DNA from: Allobosea sp. BH3
GTDB lineage: Bacteria; Pseudomonadota; Alphaproteobacteria; Rhizobiales; Beijerinckiaceae
Direction: 5' to 3'
Assembly: GCF_025499465.1 (NCBI RefSeq)
Contig: NZ_JAIMCA010000007.1
Location: forward strand, 153,183-217,182
DNA length: 64,000 bases
Shown: positions 44,351 through 53,062 of the stretch, in pieces
Layout of the letters: every line of letters begins with the position of its first letter
How positions within the stretch are numbered: position 1 is the first letter of the stretch
Notes under the pieces: generated by a model
Databases searched by the model: none
What the model saw: only the letters and a program-made list of their open reading frames with translations
What the model was told of the DNA's origin: nothing
Translations under genes and position numbers: made by a program

Positions 44351-46885
44351 TTAGCCGATGCCCAGGAGCTTGCGCAGCGCAACGTCGAGCGAGGTCAGGT
44401 TGTAGGGCTTGCGCAGCGTGCCCGCCTCCGCGACGCCCGGTATCGCCGCATCGTCATAGCCTGTCGCGAAAATGAAAGGTACGCCGCGTTCGCGTAGGCG
44501 ATTGCTGATCGATTCCGAGGTTTCACCGCCTAGATTGACGTCGAGGATGGCGAGATCGGGGAGGGCCTGGCTCAGGAGCGACAAGGCTTCCGATACGTTC
44601 GCGCAGACCTCGACCTGCCTCGCTCCCAGTGTCGTCAGCATGTCCTCGCAATCCAAGGCGATGACGAACTGGTCCTCGACCAGCAGCACGCGCTTGCCTT
44701 CGATCGGCCGGCCCGGCTTGCCATCTTGAGTCGTGGAGGCTTGGACCGGCGCGCTCGCGGCCTCTGTCCAGCGAATAAATCTCGCTGGGATGCAGAATGT
44801 CCCTGCCACCCCCTCGGGCCTGAAGGAGAGTTCGCTTCGGCCACCGAGGTCGAACGGGATGCTGCGATCGATCAGGATGCTGCCAAAGCCCTGATGCATC
44901 GGCGGCGAGGCCGGAGGGCCTCCCTGCTCGACCCAGGCGATCTCGCAATCGCCCGCAGCATTGGCGTGCCACTCGATCGTCAGTTGGCCAGACTTGACGG
45001 ACAGCGCTCCATATTTCGCGGCATTGGTGATCATCTCATGGATCACGAGGGCGACGACCGCGAAGGCGCGGGCGTCGAGCGAGACGGCCGGGCCTCGAAT
45101 CGTGATCGCGCTGCCGCTCGTCCGATAGGGCATTGCCTCCGCCGCGATCAGGTCGAGCAGCAGGCCGCCGCCGCTTGCCCGCATCGCCTGATCATGGGCA
45201 ATGGCAAGGGCCTCGATGCGCCCCTTCAGCGACGTGACATAAGCCTCGATCGTCGCTCCTTCGGCGAGGGGGTGGGCGACGATCGCCTTGATCAGGGCGA
45301 GGATGTTCTTGACCCGGTGATTGAGCTCCTGGTTGAGCATCTTCTGGCGGATTTCCGCCTTGTTCCGCTCGTCAGCCAGCAATTCGCTCTGTCGCAGAAC
45401 GACCTCGATCAGCGTTCGGCGGGCGGACTCGGCCAATTCGCGCTCGACCGGCGTCCATGTCTTCGAATGGCCGGCGACCGTTTCCTTCCAGACAGCGAAG
45501 CTCTGGCGCGGCGTGAGACGGTCGCCATGCGGTCCGGTCGTGTAGGTCTTGTTGGGATCGCCGCCCCACTCGATCGTATGGACCAGCTCCTTGCGGAAGA
45601 AGAAGATATAGTCACGCGGGATCTGGGACAGCGGGATGGCGAGCAGCCCGGCGAAGCGGTCGACATGAGCGCGCGCCGCCGGCAGCGCGTCGGCCAGAGA
45701 TGTCGTAGCCCAGATTCGCCCGTCGCAGACCTCGCCGGCGAAGGCTGCAAGCTCCTGCGCAAACTCGGCTGGCGGCGCGCTGCCTTCAGCCTGCCATTCG
45801 CCCTGAACCCAAACTCCGACGCCATCACTCTCCACGAGGTTGCGGAATTCGACGAGGTGCTGGCCGAGAAAGCTGGAGGCATCCGTCACATGTGCTGCGG
45901 AGGCGAGCAGGTCATTGAGGAAGTCGCGGGCCTTCTCGGCTGCCAGCAGCATCTGTTTCTGTGTCAGCGCGCCAAGCTGGAGAGCGAAGAACTCGCCGAA
46001 GATCTCGGCCGCGATCCGGCGATTCATCGAGAGCGAGCGCGGGCTGTAATGGTGGCAGGCGATCAGCCCCCAAAGCTCTCCGTCGACGATAATCGAGACC
46101 GACATCGAGGCGGAGACGCCCATGTTGCGCAAGTATTCACAGTGGATAGGCGAGACGCTGCGCAGATGCGCGTAGGACAGGTCAAGTGGCTCGCCGGCAG
46201 CATCGAGCACGGGGGTGATCGGGAAACGCTCCCCGCTTGCGTCGGAGACGACGCGGATCGGATTGAGGAGATAGAGTTGTCGTGCCTGCTGCGGGATGTC
46301 GCTGGCCGGAAAATGCTGGCCGATGAAGCTCTCCAGGTCGGGCCGTTTGGCCTCGCTGACGACCTTGCCCGAGCCGTCGGAAGAGAACTGGTAGATCATC
46401 ACCCGGTCATACTGGAGCACAGCCCGGAGCAGGCGCGCCGCGTTCTTGATCAACTGCGCCGGTGTTTTGACGTCCGAAAGCCGGCCGACCAGGGTTCTTG
46501 CGAATTCGAGCGGCGAGCTCGGCCCGGCCGGAACGCTCTTCTCGAACTCGATGATGGCGTTGCCCTTGAAGCCATGGATCGAAATGTCGATCTCGCGATC
46601 CAGGGAGGCGAAGTGGTAGCGCGGCATCAGCCCGGGTCGCGATGGCGCGCCGGACCGGGCGAGCGCGTTGCGCATCTCGTGCACCACGGGCCCGCCGAGG
46701 ACTTCCTCGAGCCTGCGGCCGACGAGTTCGAACTCCTTCAGACCCAGGAAGGCACTGGCGTTGGCGGAGTGGCGCCTGATCGTCACCACCTCGGCATCGC
46801 AAACGATCAGGCACCCATGGGGCTGGACGCTGCCGGGGATATGGATCGGTTCGCGATCGCAGTTCGTCAGGTCAACAGTCGTCAT
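44351..46885 (-). CDS. bphP: Bacteriophytochrome: light-sensing HWE histidine kinase with receiver domain
   Basis: An 844-residue red/far-red photoreceptor. Cys9 (DLTNCDREPIHIPG) is the expected biliverdin attachment site. PAS (about 15-115), GAF (about 135-310; FPASDIPQQARQLY and HCEYLRNMGVSASMSVSI) and PHY (about 320-500; tongue motif PRQSFAVWKE) domains follow. The kinase is of the HWE type (NQELNHRVKNILALIKAI, about 520), not HisKA. A receiver ends the protein (about 725-840, LLVEDQFVIALDCEDML, LAILDVNLGG). ATG at 46885 overlaps the heme oxygenase stop (ATGA). HWE kinases often feed the PhyR/EcfG general stress pathway, and an EcfG-like site lies upstream of the operon. Confidence 0.95.
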   Translation of the reverse strand: MTTVDLTNCDREPIHIPGSVQPHGCLIVCDAEVVTIRRHSANASAFLGLKEFELVGRRLEEVLGGPVVHEMRNALARSGAPSRPGLMPRYHFASLDREIDISIHGFKGNAIIEFEKSVPAGPSSPLEFARTLVGRLSDVKTPAQLIKNAARLLRAVLQYDRVMIYQFSSDGSGKVVSEAKRPDLESFIGQHFPASDIPQQARQLYLLNPIRVVSDASGERFPITPVLDAAGEPLDLSYAHLRSVSPIHCEYLRNMGVSASMSVSIIVDGELWGLIACHHYSPRSLSMNRRIAAEIFGEFFALQLGALTQKQMLLAAEKARDFLNDLLASAAHVTDASSFLGQHLVEFRNLVESDGVGVWVQGEWQAEGSAPPAEFAQELAAFAGEVCDGRIWATTSLADALPAARAHVDRFAGLLAIPLSQIPRDYIFFFRKELVHTIEWGGDPNKTYTTGPHGDRLTPRQSFAVWKETVAGHSKTWTPVERELAESARRTLIEVVLRQSELLADERNKAEIRQKMLNQELNHRVKNILALIKAIVAHPLAEGATIEAYVTSLKGRIEALAIAHDQAMRASGGGLLLDLIAAEAMPYRTSGSAITIRGPAVSLDARAFAVVALVIHEMITNAAKYGALSVKSGQLTIEWHANAAGDCEIAWVEQGGPPASPPMHQGFGSILIDRSIPFDLGGRSELSFRPEGVAGTFCIPARFIRWTEAASAPVQASTTQDGKPGRPIEGKRVLLVEDQFVIALDCEDMLTTLGARQVEVCANVSEALSLLSQALPDLAILDVNLGGETSESISNRLRERGVPFIFATGYDDAAIPGVAEAGTLRKPYNLTSLDVALRKLLGIG

Positions 46886-47427
46886 GCAGTAGCGAATTCT
46901 TTCGAGGTGAAGGCCTGGATAGCGTGGGTGAATACGGCTCTGGCCGAGCGCGCCGCCGCTTCCCATTCCTGACGATCGAGCCTGTCCAGCTCGACCAGGA
47001 GCGCACGCCAGCTATCGAGGGAGCTCGCCTGCGCCGACAGGTAGCGCGCTCCGAATTCGGGTCCGAATCCGAGAGCATCCAACCCCTTCACGAGCACGCG
47101 GGCGCCCAAGGCCGATCCCTCCAGAACATAGGCAGCGCCCAGGACCGAAGCCATGTCATTTGACAGGTGGAAAGGCGTAGCCGCTGGAACCGGGAGCGCC
47201 AGATCCGCCAGATCCTTCTTGAGATCCGGTATGAGGTTGCGGCTCAGGGATAAGCCCAGCGTTGCAGGGACAGCCAGCAGCTCGCTCTCGACGGGAGCGC
47301 GGTGCCGGAACGTGCCTTGCAGGAAGCGCGCATAGCTATCGCGGCTCGAAAACACTCCCACGATAGCGTCCAGTTCTCGGTGAAGTGCGCTGGTTTCTTC
47401 ACGCAGAAAACCCCTGATTTCAATCAT
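46882..47427 (-). CDS. bphO: Biliverdin-producing heme oxygenase
   Basis: A 181-residue heme oxygenase that opens heme to biliverdin, the chromophore of the bacteriophytochrome encoded directly downstream. The proximal heme histidine is in ETSALHRELD near residue 17, and the distal helix motif is LEGSALGARVLVKGL. The stop overlaps the bphP start by 4 bp, so chromophore and apoprotein are produced together. ATG at 47427 (MIEIRGFLREE) is chosen; an in-frame TTG 15 nt earlier is possible. The ribosome binding site is weak. Confidence 0.93.
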   Translation of the reverse strand: MIEIRGFLREETSALHRELDAIVGVFSSRDSYARFLQGTFRHRAPVESELLAVPATLGLSLSRNLIPDLKKDLADLALPVPAATPFHLSNDMASVLGAAYVLEGSALGARVLVKGLDALGFGPEFGARYLSAQASSLDSWRALLVELDRLDRQEWEAAARSARAVFTHAIQAFTSKEFATA

Positions 47428-47554
47428 TCCGATGGCATCCAAAATGGGGCTGTATCGATATCGCTATAACCAGTACCGGCAGAATTCGGCGCAGTTTTGA
47501 TTGTCGAATTGTCAGAAACGCCACGCCACGCTGTCGGGTTGCGAGCGACTTTAG

Positions 47555-47579
47555 AACCTTGAGGAGAGCGGGCTGTTCC
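47555..47579 (-). promoter_or_regulatory. Sigma-EcfG-like promoter upstream of bphO-bphP
   Basis: On the minus strand GGAAC (47579-47575) and GGTT (47558-47555) are 16 nt apart, matching GGAAC-N16/17-CGTT with one mismatch. It is 128 bp upstream of the bphO start and outside any gene. Confidence 0.5.
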
Positions 47580-47610
47580 ACGCCGCAGCCGTGCAGGCCG
47601 CGAGCGTGCG

Positions 47611-48402
47611 TCAGCCAGGTCCGGCAGCGGCCAGATCCAGCTCCGTCAGCGTCTTCATATCGTCGCCAAACCAGGCCCGTATCGACGCCTTGCGTTTTCC
47701 CAGATAGTGCGGCTTCCCGTCGACGAGGATCATGGGCAGATCATGTCCCGGGACCACGACAGTGCCTGGCCGGGCGCGCCAGCGCTCCCAAATCATCTCG
47801 ATCGACTGACGGCTGACGGCCGCGTCGTAGGTCATGTCGGTGTCGCCGGAGACAAGTTCTGCCCGGTTCTTCGCGGCATCGCCGGTAAAGATGATGTCAC
47901 GCGTCGGTGCGCGCCAATGGAAGATGAGGCAGCCGGGGGTATGCCCGGGAGCCAGATGCGCGGTCATCCCCGGAAAAACCTCCGAGCCATCGGTGACCTT
48001 TTCGCAGGTAGGCCAGTCGGATAGCGCACGCACGTAGAGTTCCGGAACGGGTGTCTCGCCCCAGGGTTCTTCAAGCGCCCAGCTCAGCTCGTCTGCCCCG
48101 ACGACGATCCTGGCGTCGCGAAACAGCGTCCAGTTGACCGAGTGGTCGTAATGGGAATGCGTCAGCAGCAAATCCGTGACCTGCGCGGGCTTCAGGCCGC
48201 GCTGCGCCAGCTGCTCGATGATCAGCGTGCGCATGCCGAAATTGCCGGCGTCGACAAGGGCGATGCGTTCACCGGAGCGCAGCAGCGCCACCGTGCTCCA
48301 GCCTAGCCCGCCATGGCAGGCGGATTTGCCGGGGAAGCCGCAGATAACGAGGTCGATGTCGGAACCTGCGAGTTCCTGCGGCGTGTCGAATGGCCTGGTC
48401 AT
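47611..48402 (-). CDS. Metallo-beta-lactamase-fold hydrolase, N-acyl-homoserine-lactonase-like
   Basis: A 263-residue MBL-fold enzyme. The zinc motif is LTHSHYDHSVN (HxHxDH), with further ligands in APGHTPGCL and FTGDAAKNR. It resembles the AHL lactonase/AttM-type group, so a lactone is the likely substrate class. The start at 48402 gives MTRPFDTPQEL; longer frames upstream lack support. There is no signal peptide, so the protein is cytoplasmic. It lies 190 bp downstream of the racemase-like gene on the same strand and could belong to the sugar-acid cluster, hydrolysing a sugar lactone rather than an autoinducer. Confidence 0.86.
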   Translation of the reverse strand: MTRPFDTPQELAGSDIDLVICGFPGKSACHGGLGWSTVALLRSGERIALVDAGNFGMRTLIIEQLAQRGLKPAQVTDLLLTHSHYDHSVNWTLFRDARIVVGADELSWALEEPWGETPVPELYVRALSDWPTCEKVTDGSEVFPGMTAHLAPGHTPGCLIFHWRAPTRDIIFTGDAAKNRAELVSGDTDMTYDAAVSRQSIEMIWERWRARPGTVVVPGHDLPMILVDGKPHYLGKRKASIRAWFGDDMKTLTELDLAAAGPG

Positions 48403-48592
48403 GCTACAAATCCATAGAGCTTCGATGGATTGTCGACGAGGATTCGCGTGAGCGTAAGTCCCATTGCCGAGCGCTCGCCACAATGCCGCCAGTGACGCCG
48501 AGTCGTCGACTGCGGCGAAGCGATCGATCTCCTCGACCGGCCGGCCGCCGCGACCACGGTCGGCGTCGGGCCTGTGCAAGCTCCAGCTGGCG

Positions 48593-49273
48593 CTATGAGC
48601 CCACGGCCCTTTGAAGACCGCGTATGGCAGCCTCCGGCGTCGTCACGACGGGCAGGCCGGTGGCCTGCTGGACAGCCTGGCGGGAGCGCGCAAGCGAGAA
48701 CTGGCCGAGCACGATGACGTCGACCTGCTTCAACTGGGCCGCAGCCTCGGCCGCGAGGCGATCATGGCTGGCGGCGTCTCCCCGCTTGAGGGCTGCAAGT
48801 GCCCCCTCGGCAAGCATTCCCTTTACGGTGACGGGCCTTCCGGCCATCTCTTCGAGCTCGCGCGTAAGCGATGGCAGCGACGGCCCGAAGGTCACGAGCA
48901 GGCCAATGCGGCCGCCCGTCGCCAGTGCCTCGGCGAAGGCGGATTCGTTGGGTCGCAGCACCGGGATCGGCAGCGCGCGTTTGACCGCATCGATGGCAGG
49001 GCCGAAAGCCGAGCAGGTGAACAAGATCGCCTTGGCCGGCCCGTCCGTGCCCTCGGTCGCCGCCGCATAGCGCCCGAGCGTCAGGAAACGCTCGGTCATT
49101 GCCTCATCGAGGCTGCCGCGCGCCGCGAGATCGGTGGCAAGCGAGGTGTCGAGAAGGTCGAAGGGCTGCGCCTCCGGCCAGTCCGCGGCGAAGGCGGCCC
49201 GCGCCGGCAGCACGGATTCCTCCAGCGCGTGGATCAGCGCGATCCGGGGCGAGGCTTCGATCGTGTCGGTCAT
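48593..49273 (-). CDS. Asp/Glu/hydantoin racemase-superfamily protein lacking the second catalytic cysteine
   Basis: A 226-residue protein of the Asp/Glu racemase superfamily, which also includes maleate isomerase and arylmalonate decarboxylase. The first catalytic cysteine is present (Cys87, FTCSAFGPA). At the position of the second, where racemases have Gly-Cys-(Thr/Ala), the protein reads LGQFSLAR, and no other cysteine exists in the protein. Single-cysteine members carry out one-base reactions such as decarboxylation, so a racemase label would be wrong. It is 12 bp downstream of the dehydrogenase gene in the sugar-acid operon. Confidence 0.8.
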   Translation of the reverse strand: MTDTIEASPRIALIHALEESVLPARAAFAADWPEAQPFDLLDTSLATDLAARGSLDEAMTERFLTLGRYAAATEGTDGPAKAILFTCSAFGPAIDAVKRALPIPVLRPNESAFAEALATGGRIGLLVTFGPSLPSLTRELEEMAGRPVTVKGMLAEGALAALKRGDAASHDRLAAEAAAQLKQVDVIVLGQFSLARSRQAVQQATGLPVVTTPEAAIRGLQRAVGS

Positions 49274-49285
49274 GATACGTGCCCG

Positions 49286-50203
49286 TTACTCGCTGACCAG
49301 CCGGCGTGCCTTCAGCACGGCCAGCAATCCTTCGTCGCGGCGCGCTTCCAGCTCGGCGATCGAGAGGCCGCCCGCTTCCTCGGCGACACCCGCGACTATC
49401 TTCGCCTGAACATCGGCGTCGAGCGACGGGCTGCCCAGCGACTGCCAGCGCCGCACCTGGCTCGGACCGAGATGGGCGAGGTAGCCCGCGATGCCGCCTT
49501 CGCCTCCGCCGAGGTGATAGGTCATGTGCGGCCCCATCAGGGCCCAGCGCAGGCCCGGACCATTGCAGAGCGCGGCGTCGATATCGGCGACGCTGGCGAC
49601 GCCCTGCTCGACGAGATGCACGGCCTCCCGATAGAGCGCCGAGGCCAGCCGGTTGGCGATATGGCCGGGCATCTCGCGGTTGAGCACGACCGGGCGCCGG
49701 CCGAGTGCGCGGTAGAAGGCCGCCGCGCGCCCGGTCACATCCGGATCGGCCCCGACGATCTCGACCAGCGGCACGAGATGCGGCGGGTTGAACGGATGTG
49801 CCACCACGATCCGCTCCGGCCGGGCGCAATCGGCGACGATGGCGCTGCGGACCAGCGCCGAGGTTGAACTGGCGATGATCGCTTCCGTCGGCAGCAGGGA
49901 ATCGATCTCGGCGAGAAGCTTGCGCTTCACCGCCTCGTTCTCCGGTCCGTTCTCCTGGACGAAGCCGGCGCCTTTCAGCGCCGTCGCGAGGTCGGTCGAG
50001 AAACGGACAGCGCCGGCTCCGGCCACGCCGAGTTCGACGAGCTGCGCGCGCGCCCGCTCGACATGGGACAGGAAGCGGGCCTCGGCCTCCGGGTTTGGGT
50101 CGTAGGCGGAGACGGCCATTCCATGGGCGCTGGCGAGGGCTGCCCAGCTGGCGCCGATCATGCCGGCGCCAACGATGGCGAGGTTCGTGACGGAATCGCT
50201 CAT
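49286..50203 (-). CDS. 3-hydroxyacyl-CoA dehydrogenase-family NAD-dependent dehydrogenase (gulonate/carnitine dehydrogenase-like)
   Basis: A 305-residue dehydrogenase with the NAD motif VGAGMIGASWAA (11-22), the catalytic region SSTSAL ... AHPFNPPHLVPLVEIV, and the C-terminal domain with REMPGHIANRLASALYREA. The short form without a hydratase domain resembles L-gulonate 3-dehydrogenase, carnitine dehydrogenase and lambda-crystallin, which oxidise 3-hydroxy acids rather than CoA esters. In this cluster (dehydratase, racemase-like protein, Bug binding protein) a sugar-acid substrate is plausible. It is 19 bp downstream of the Bug gene. Confidence 0.9.
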   Translation of the reverse strand: MSDSVTNLAIVGAGMIGASWAALASAHGMAVSAYDPNPEAEARFLSHVERARAQLVELGVAGAGAVRFSTDLATALKGAGFVQENGPENEAVKRKLLAEIDSLLPTEAIIASSTSALVRSAIVADCARPERIVVAHPFNPPHLVPLVEIVGADPDVTGRAAAFYRALGRRPVVLNREMPGHIANRLASALYREAVHLVEQGVASVADIDAALCNGPGLRWALMGPHMTYHLGGGEGGIAGYLAHLGPSQVRRWQSLGSPSLDADVQAKIVAGVAEEAGGLSIAELEARRDEGLLAVLKARRLVSE

Positions 50204-50222
50204 GAGCTGCGGCCCGCGTCCG

Positions 50223-51197
50223 TTATTCGGGCTTGATGCCGCTCGCCTTGATCAGGTCGCCCCATTTTGTGATCTCGCTGTCGATCAGCTTCGTCGCTTC
50301 GGCCGGGGTGCTCGGCTTGGGGTCGACACCCTGGAGCGCGAGCGCGTCCTTCAGCTTCTGGCTCTTCAGCGCCTTATTGAGCTCGGTGTTGAGCTTGTCC
50401 AGCACGGGTTGCGGCGTGCCGGCAGGCGCGAGCAGCCCGAACCACGAGGACACCTCGAAGCCGTCGAGCCCCTGCGAGATCGCGGTCGGCGCCTCGGGCA
50501 TGAAGGGCGAGGCCTCGCGGCCCGTGGTGGCAATGGCCTTCAACGAGCCGGCCTTCACATGCTGGAGGACCGCGGGAATGGTGTCGAACATGATCTTGAC
50601 CTGTCCCGCGACCATATCGGTCATCGCGGGGCCAGAGCCGCGATAGGGCACGACCGGCATCTTCGTGCCGGCCTTCAGGTTGAATAGTTCGCCCGAGAGG
50701 TGCTGCGGCGAGCCCTGGCCCGAGGAGGCATAGGAATAGTCGGCGGGGCTGGCCTTGATCAGCGCGATCAGCTCTGGGACCGTCTTCGCCGGCACAGACG
50801 GATGAACGACGAGGGCCAGGCCCACATTGCCGGCCAGGCCCACCGGCACGAAGTCCTTCTTCAGGTCGAAGCCGGGCTTCGCAACGAAGCTCATATTGAT
50901 GGAGTGGCTGGTCAGCGCGCCGAGCATCAGCGTGTAGCCGTCCGGAGCCGCTCGCGCCACGGCCTGGGCGCCGACATTGCCGCCGGCCCCGGCACGGTTC
51001 TCGATGACCATGCGCTGGCCCAGCCCGTTCGACATTTCCTCGGCGACCACGCGGCCGATGATATCGGTGGCGCCGCCGGGCGCATAAGGCACGACCAGCG
51101 TGATCGGCTTCTGCGGATAGGGCTGTGCGAAAGCCGTGGCAGGAATGGCCAGCGAAAGGCCGGCGAGCGCGCCGAGCAGGTGGCGACGAGCGAACAT
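50223..51197 (-). CDS. Bug-family tripartite tricarboxylate transporter solute-binding protein, no adjacent permease
   Basis: A 324-residue periplasmic binding protein. The signal peptide is at residues 1-24 (AGLSLAIPATAFAQ), followed by YPQKPITLVVPYAPGGATDIIGR and ENRAGAGGNVG. ATG at 51197 has GGAGGA 7 nt upstream. It lies between the IlvD/Edd dehydratase and the dehydrogenase genes on the same strand. No TctA/TctB genes are near; the only pair in the window is at 11108-13067. Bug proteins outnumber permeases in many genomes, so sharing is possible. Confidence 0.93.
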   Translation of the reverse strand: MFARRHLLGALAGLSLAIPATAFAQPYPQKPITLVVPYAPGGATDIIGRVVAEEMSNGLGQRMVIENRAGAGGNVGAQAVARAAPDGYTLMLGALTSHSINMSFVAKPGFDLKKDFVPVGLAGNVGLALVVHPSVPAKTVPELIALIKASPADYSYASSGQGSPQHLSGELFNLKAGTKMPVVPYRGSGPAMTDMVAGQVKIMFDTIPAVLQHVKAGSLKAIATTGREASPFMPEAPTAISQGLDGFEVSSWFGLLAPAGTPQPVLDKLNTELNKALKSQKLKDALALQGVDPKPSTPAEATKLIDSEITKWGDLIKASGIKPE

Positions 51198-51272
51198 GGA
51201 ATATCCTCCGAAAGTGGTCGAGCGGACCGGTTGGCTCCGGTCTCCTGGAAAGGTTTGGGCCGGCGTGGCCGA

Positions 51273-52997
51273 TCAGCAGAAGTCGAAGTCGCAGCCCTCG
51301 TCGGCCTGCAGGACGGTCGTGAGATAGAGGTGGCGATAGCCGCGCGTGTCCTCGGTGAGGTGCGCGGGCGGTTGCCATTGCGCCTTGCGCCGCTCCAGCT
51401 CGGCATCCTCGACGAGCAGCGCGATCTCGCGGGCCTCGACATCGAGCCTGATCATGTCGCCGTCGCGGACGAGCCCGAGCGGGCCGCCTATGGCGGATTC
51501 CGGCGTGATGTGCAGGACGATGGTCCCGAATGCGGTGCCGCTCATGCGGGCATCAGAGATGCGGACCATGTCCTTGACGCCGGCCTGGGCGAGCTTCTTC
51601 GGGATCGGGATATAGCCCGCCTCCGGCATGCCGGGCGCGCCCTTGGGCCCGGCGTTGGTCAGCACCAGAACGTCGTCCGCTTTCACGTCGAGAGCGGGAT
51701 CGTCCATGCGGCGGACCATGTCCTCGACCGAGGCGAAGACGACCGCGCGGCCGGTATGCTTAAGCAGGGCGGGCGAGGCGGCCGAGTGCTTGATGATCGC
51801 GCCGCCGGGCGCGAGGTTGCCGCGCAGCACGGCCATGCCGCCGGTCGGCTTCACGGGGCTCGCAGCGGTGCGGATGATCGTCTGGTTGGGCACATCCTCG
51901 GCGGCATCGGCGACCTCTCCGATGGTGCGGCCATCGATCGTGGGCGCCGAGCGGTCGAGATGGTCGCCTAGCTCCTTCATCAGCTTGGGCACGCCGCCGG
52001 CCCAATGGAAATGCTCCATGTAATGGTCGCCGGATGGCTTGAGGTCGATCAGCACAGGCACCTTGCGGCCGATGGCGTCGAACTCTTCGAGGTTGATCGA
52101 GAGCCCGGCGCGCCGCGCGATCGCCGCCAGATGTACGAGGCCGTTGGTCGAGCCGCCGATCGCCTGCAATACGGTGAGCGCATTGCGGAAGGCCGTTTCG
52201 GTCAGGATCTCGCTCGGTTTCGGCCCGCCCTGGGCAAGGCGCACGGCCTCGCGCCCGCTCGCTTCGGCGGCGCGAATGCGGTCGGCATGGGTTGCGGGGA
52301 TCGTGCCGGAGCCGGGCAGGGCGATGCCGAGCGCCTCGACGAGGCAGCCCATCGTGCTGGCGGTGCCCATGACCATGCAGGTGCCTTGCGTCGGCGCGAG
52401 CCGCCCGCTGAGCACCTCGATCTCCTCTTCGTCGATCTGGCCGGCGCGGTGCTGGCCCCAGAGGCGGCGGCAATCGGTGCAGGCGCCGAGCACCTCGCCC
52501 TTGTGATGGCCCACGAGCATCGGCCCGGTGATGAGCTGGATCGCCGGGACATCGGCGCTGACGGCGCCCATGAGCTGGGCCGGCACCGTCTTGTCGCAGC
52601 CGCCGATCAGCACCACGGAATCGCAGGGCTGGGCCCGGATCATCTCCTCGGTGTCGATGGCCATGAGATTGCGCAGGAACATCGAGGTCGGGTTGGCGAA
52701 GGATTCATGGATGGAGATCGTCGGGAACTCCATCGGCAGTCCGCCGGCCAGCATCACGCCGCGCTTCACCGCCTCGATCAGCCGCGGCACGTTGCCATGG
52801 CAGGGGTTGAAGTCGCTGAAGGTGTTGGTGATGCCGATGATCGGCCGGTCGAGCGCATCGTCCGAGAAGCCGGCCGCCTTGATGAAGGCCTTGCGCAGGA
52901 ACAGCGAAAAGCCGGGATCGCCATAGGTCGCGAGGTTGCGGCGCATGCCGCGTGCAGCCGGGCCGGGGGATGAGGTATCATCGTCGCGCTTGGTCAT
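51273..52997 (-). CDS. IlvD/Edd-family sugar-acid dehydratase
   Basis: A 574-residue iron-sulfur dehydratase. The cluster cysteines are Cys66 (FNPCHGN), Cys134 (GGCDKTVPA) and Cys207 (QGTCMVMGT), the pattern of [2Fe-2S] sugar-acid dehydratases such as L-arabonate and D-xylonate dehydratases. IlvD is of the same family, but the TSIHESFANPT-type context and catabolic neighbours favour a sugar acid. It converts an aldonate to a 2-keto-3-deoxy acid. It is the first gene of a minus-strand operon (dehydratase, Bug protein, dehydrogenase, racemase-like protein) and is divergent from a GntR regulator 65 bp away. Confidence 0.92.
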   Translation of the reverse strand: MTKRDDDTSSPGPAARGMRRNLATYGDPGFSLFLRKAFIKAAGFSDDALDRPIIGITNTFSDFNPCHGNVPRLIEAVKRGVMLAGGLPMEFPTISIHESFANPTSMFLRNLMAIDTEEMIRAQPCDSVVLIGGCDKTVPAQLMGAVSADVPAIQLITGPMLVGHHKGEVLGACTDCRRLWGQHRAGQIDEEEIEVLSGRLAPTQGTCMVMGTASTMGCLVEALGIALPGSGTIPATHADRIRAAEASGREAVRLAQGGPKPSEILTETAFRNALTVLQAIGGSTNGLVHLAAIARRAGLSINLEEFDAIGRKVPVLIDLKPSGDHYMEHFHWAGGVPKLMKELGDHLDRSAPTIDGRTIGEVADAAEDVPNQTIIRTAASPVKPTGGMAVLRGNLAPGGAIIKHSAASPALLKHTGRAVVFASVEDMVRRMDDPALDVKADDVLVLTNAGPKGAPGMPEAGYIPIPKKLAQAGVKDMVRISDARMSGTAFGTIVLHITPESAIGGPLGLVRDGDMIRLDVEAREIALLVEDAELERRKAQWQPPAHLTEDTRGYRHLYLTTVLQADEGCDFDFC

Positions 52998-53026
52998 GGC
53001 GCTAGGGAAATCAGATCGTCGCCATG

Positions 53027-53057
53027 ATTGTCAACAATTCTGTTGAAGGGTTATAAT
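53027..53057. promoter_or_regulatory. GntR operator and overlapping promoter between dehydratase and regulator genes
   Basis: ATTGTCAACAAT (53027-53038) is a perfect dyad and fits the FadR/FCD-type GntR consensus TNGTNNACNA. It overlaps TTGTCA (53028-53033), which with TATAAT (53052-53057) at 18 nt makes a strong sigma-70 promoter for the regulator gene. A second dyad, CAACA-N4-TGTTG (53032-53045), overlaps it. Autoregulation and control of the divergent operon are likely. Confidence 0.62.
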
Positions 53058-53062
53058 CTGGC

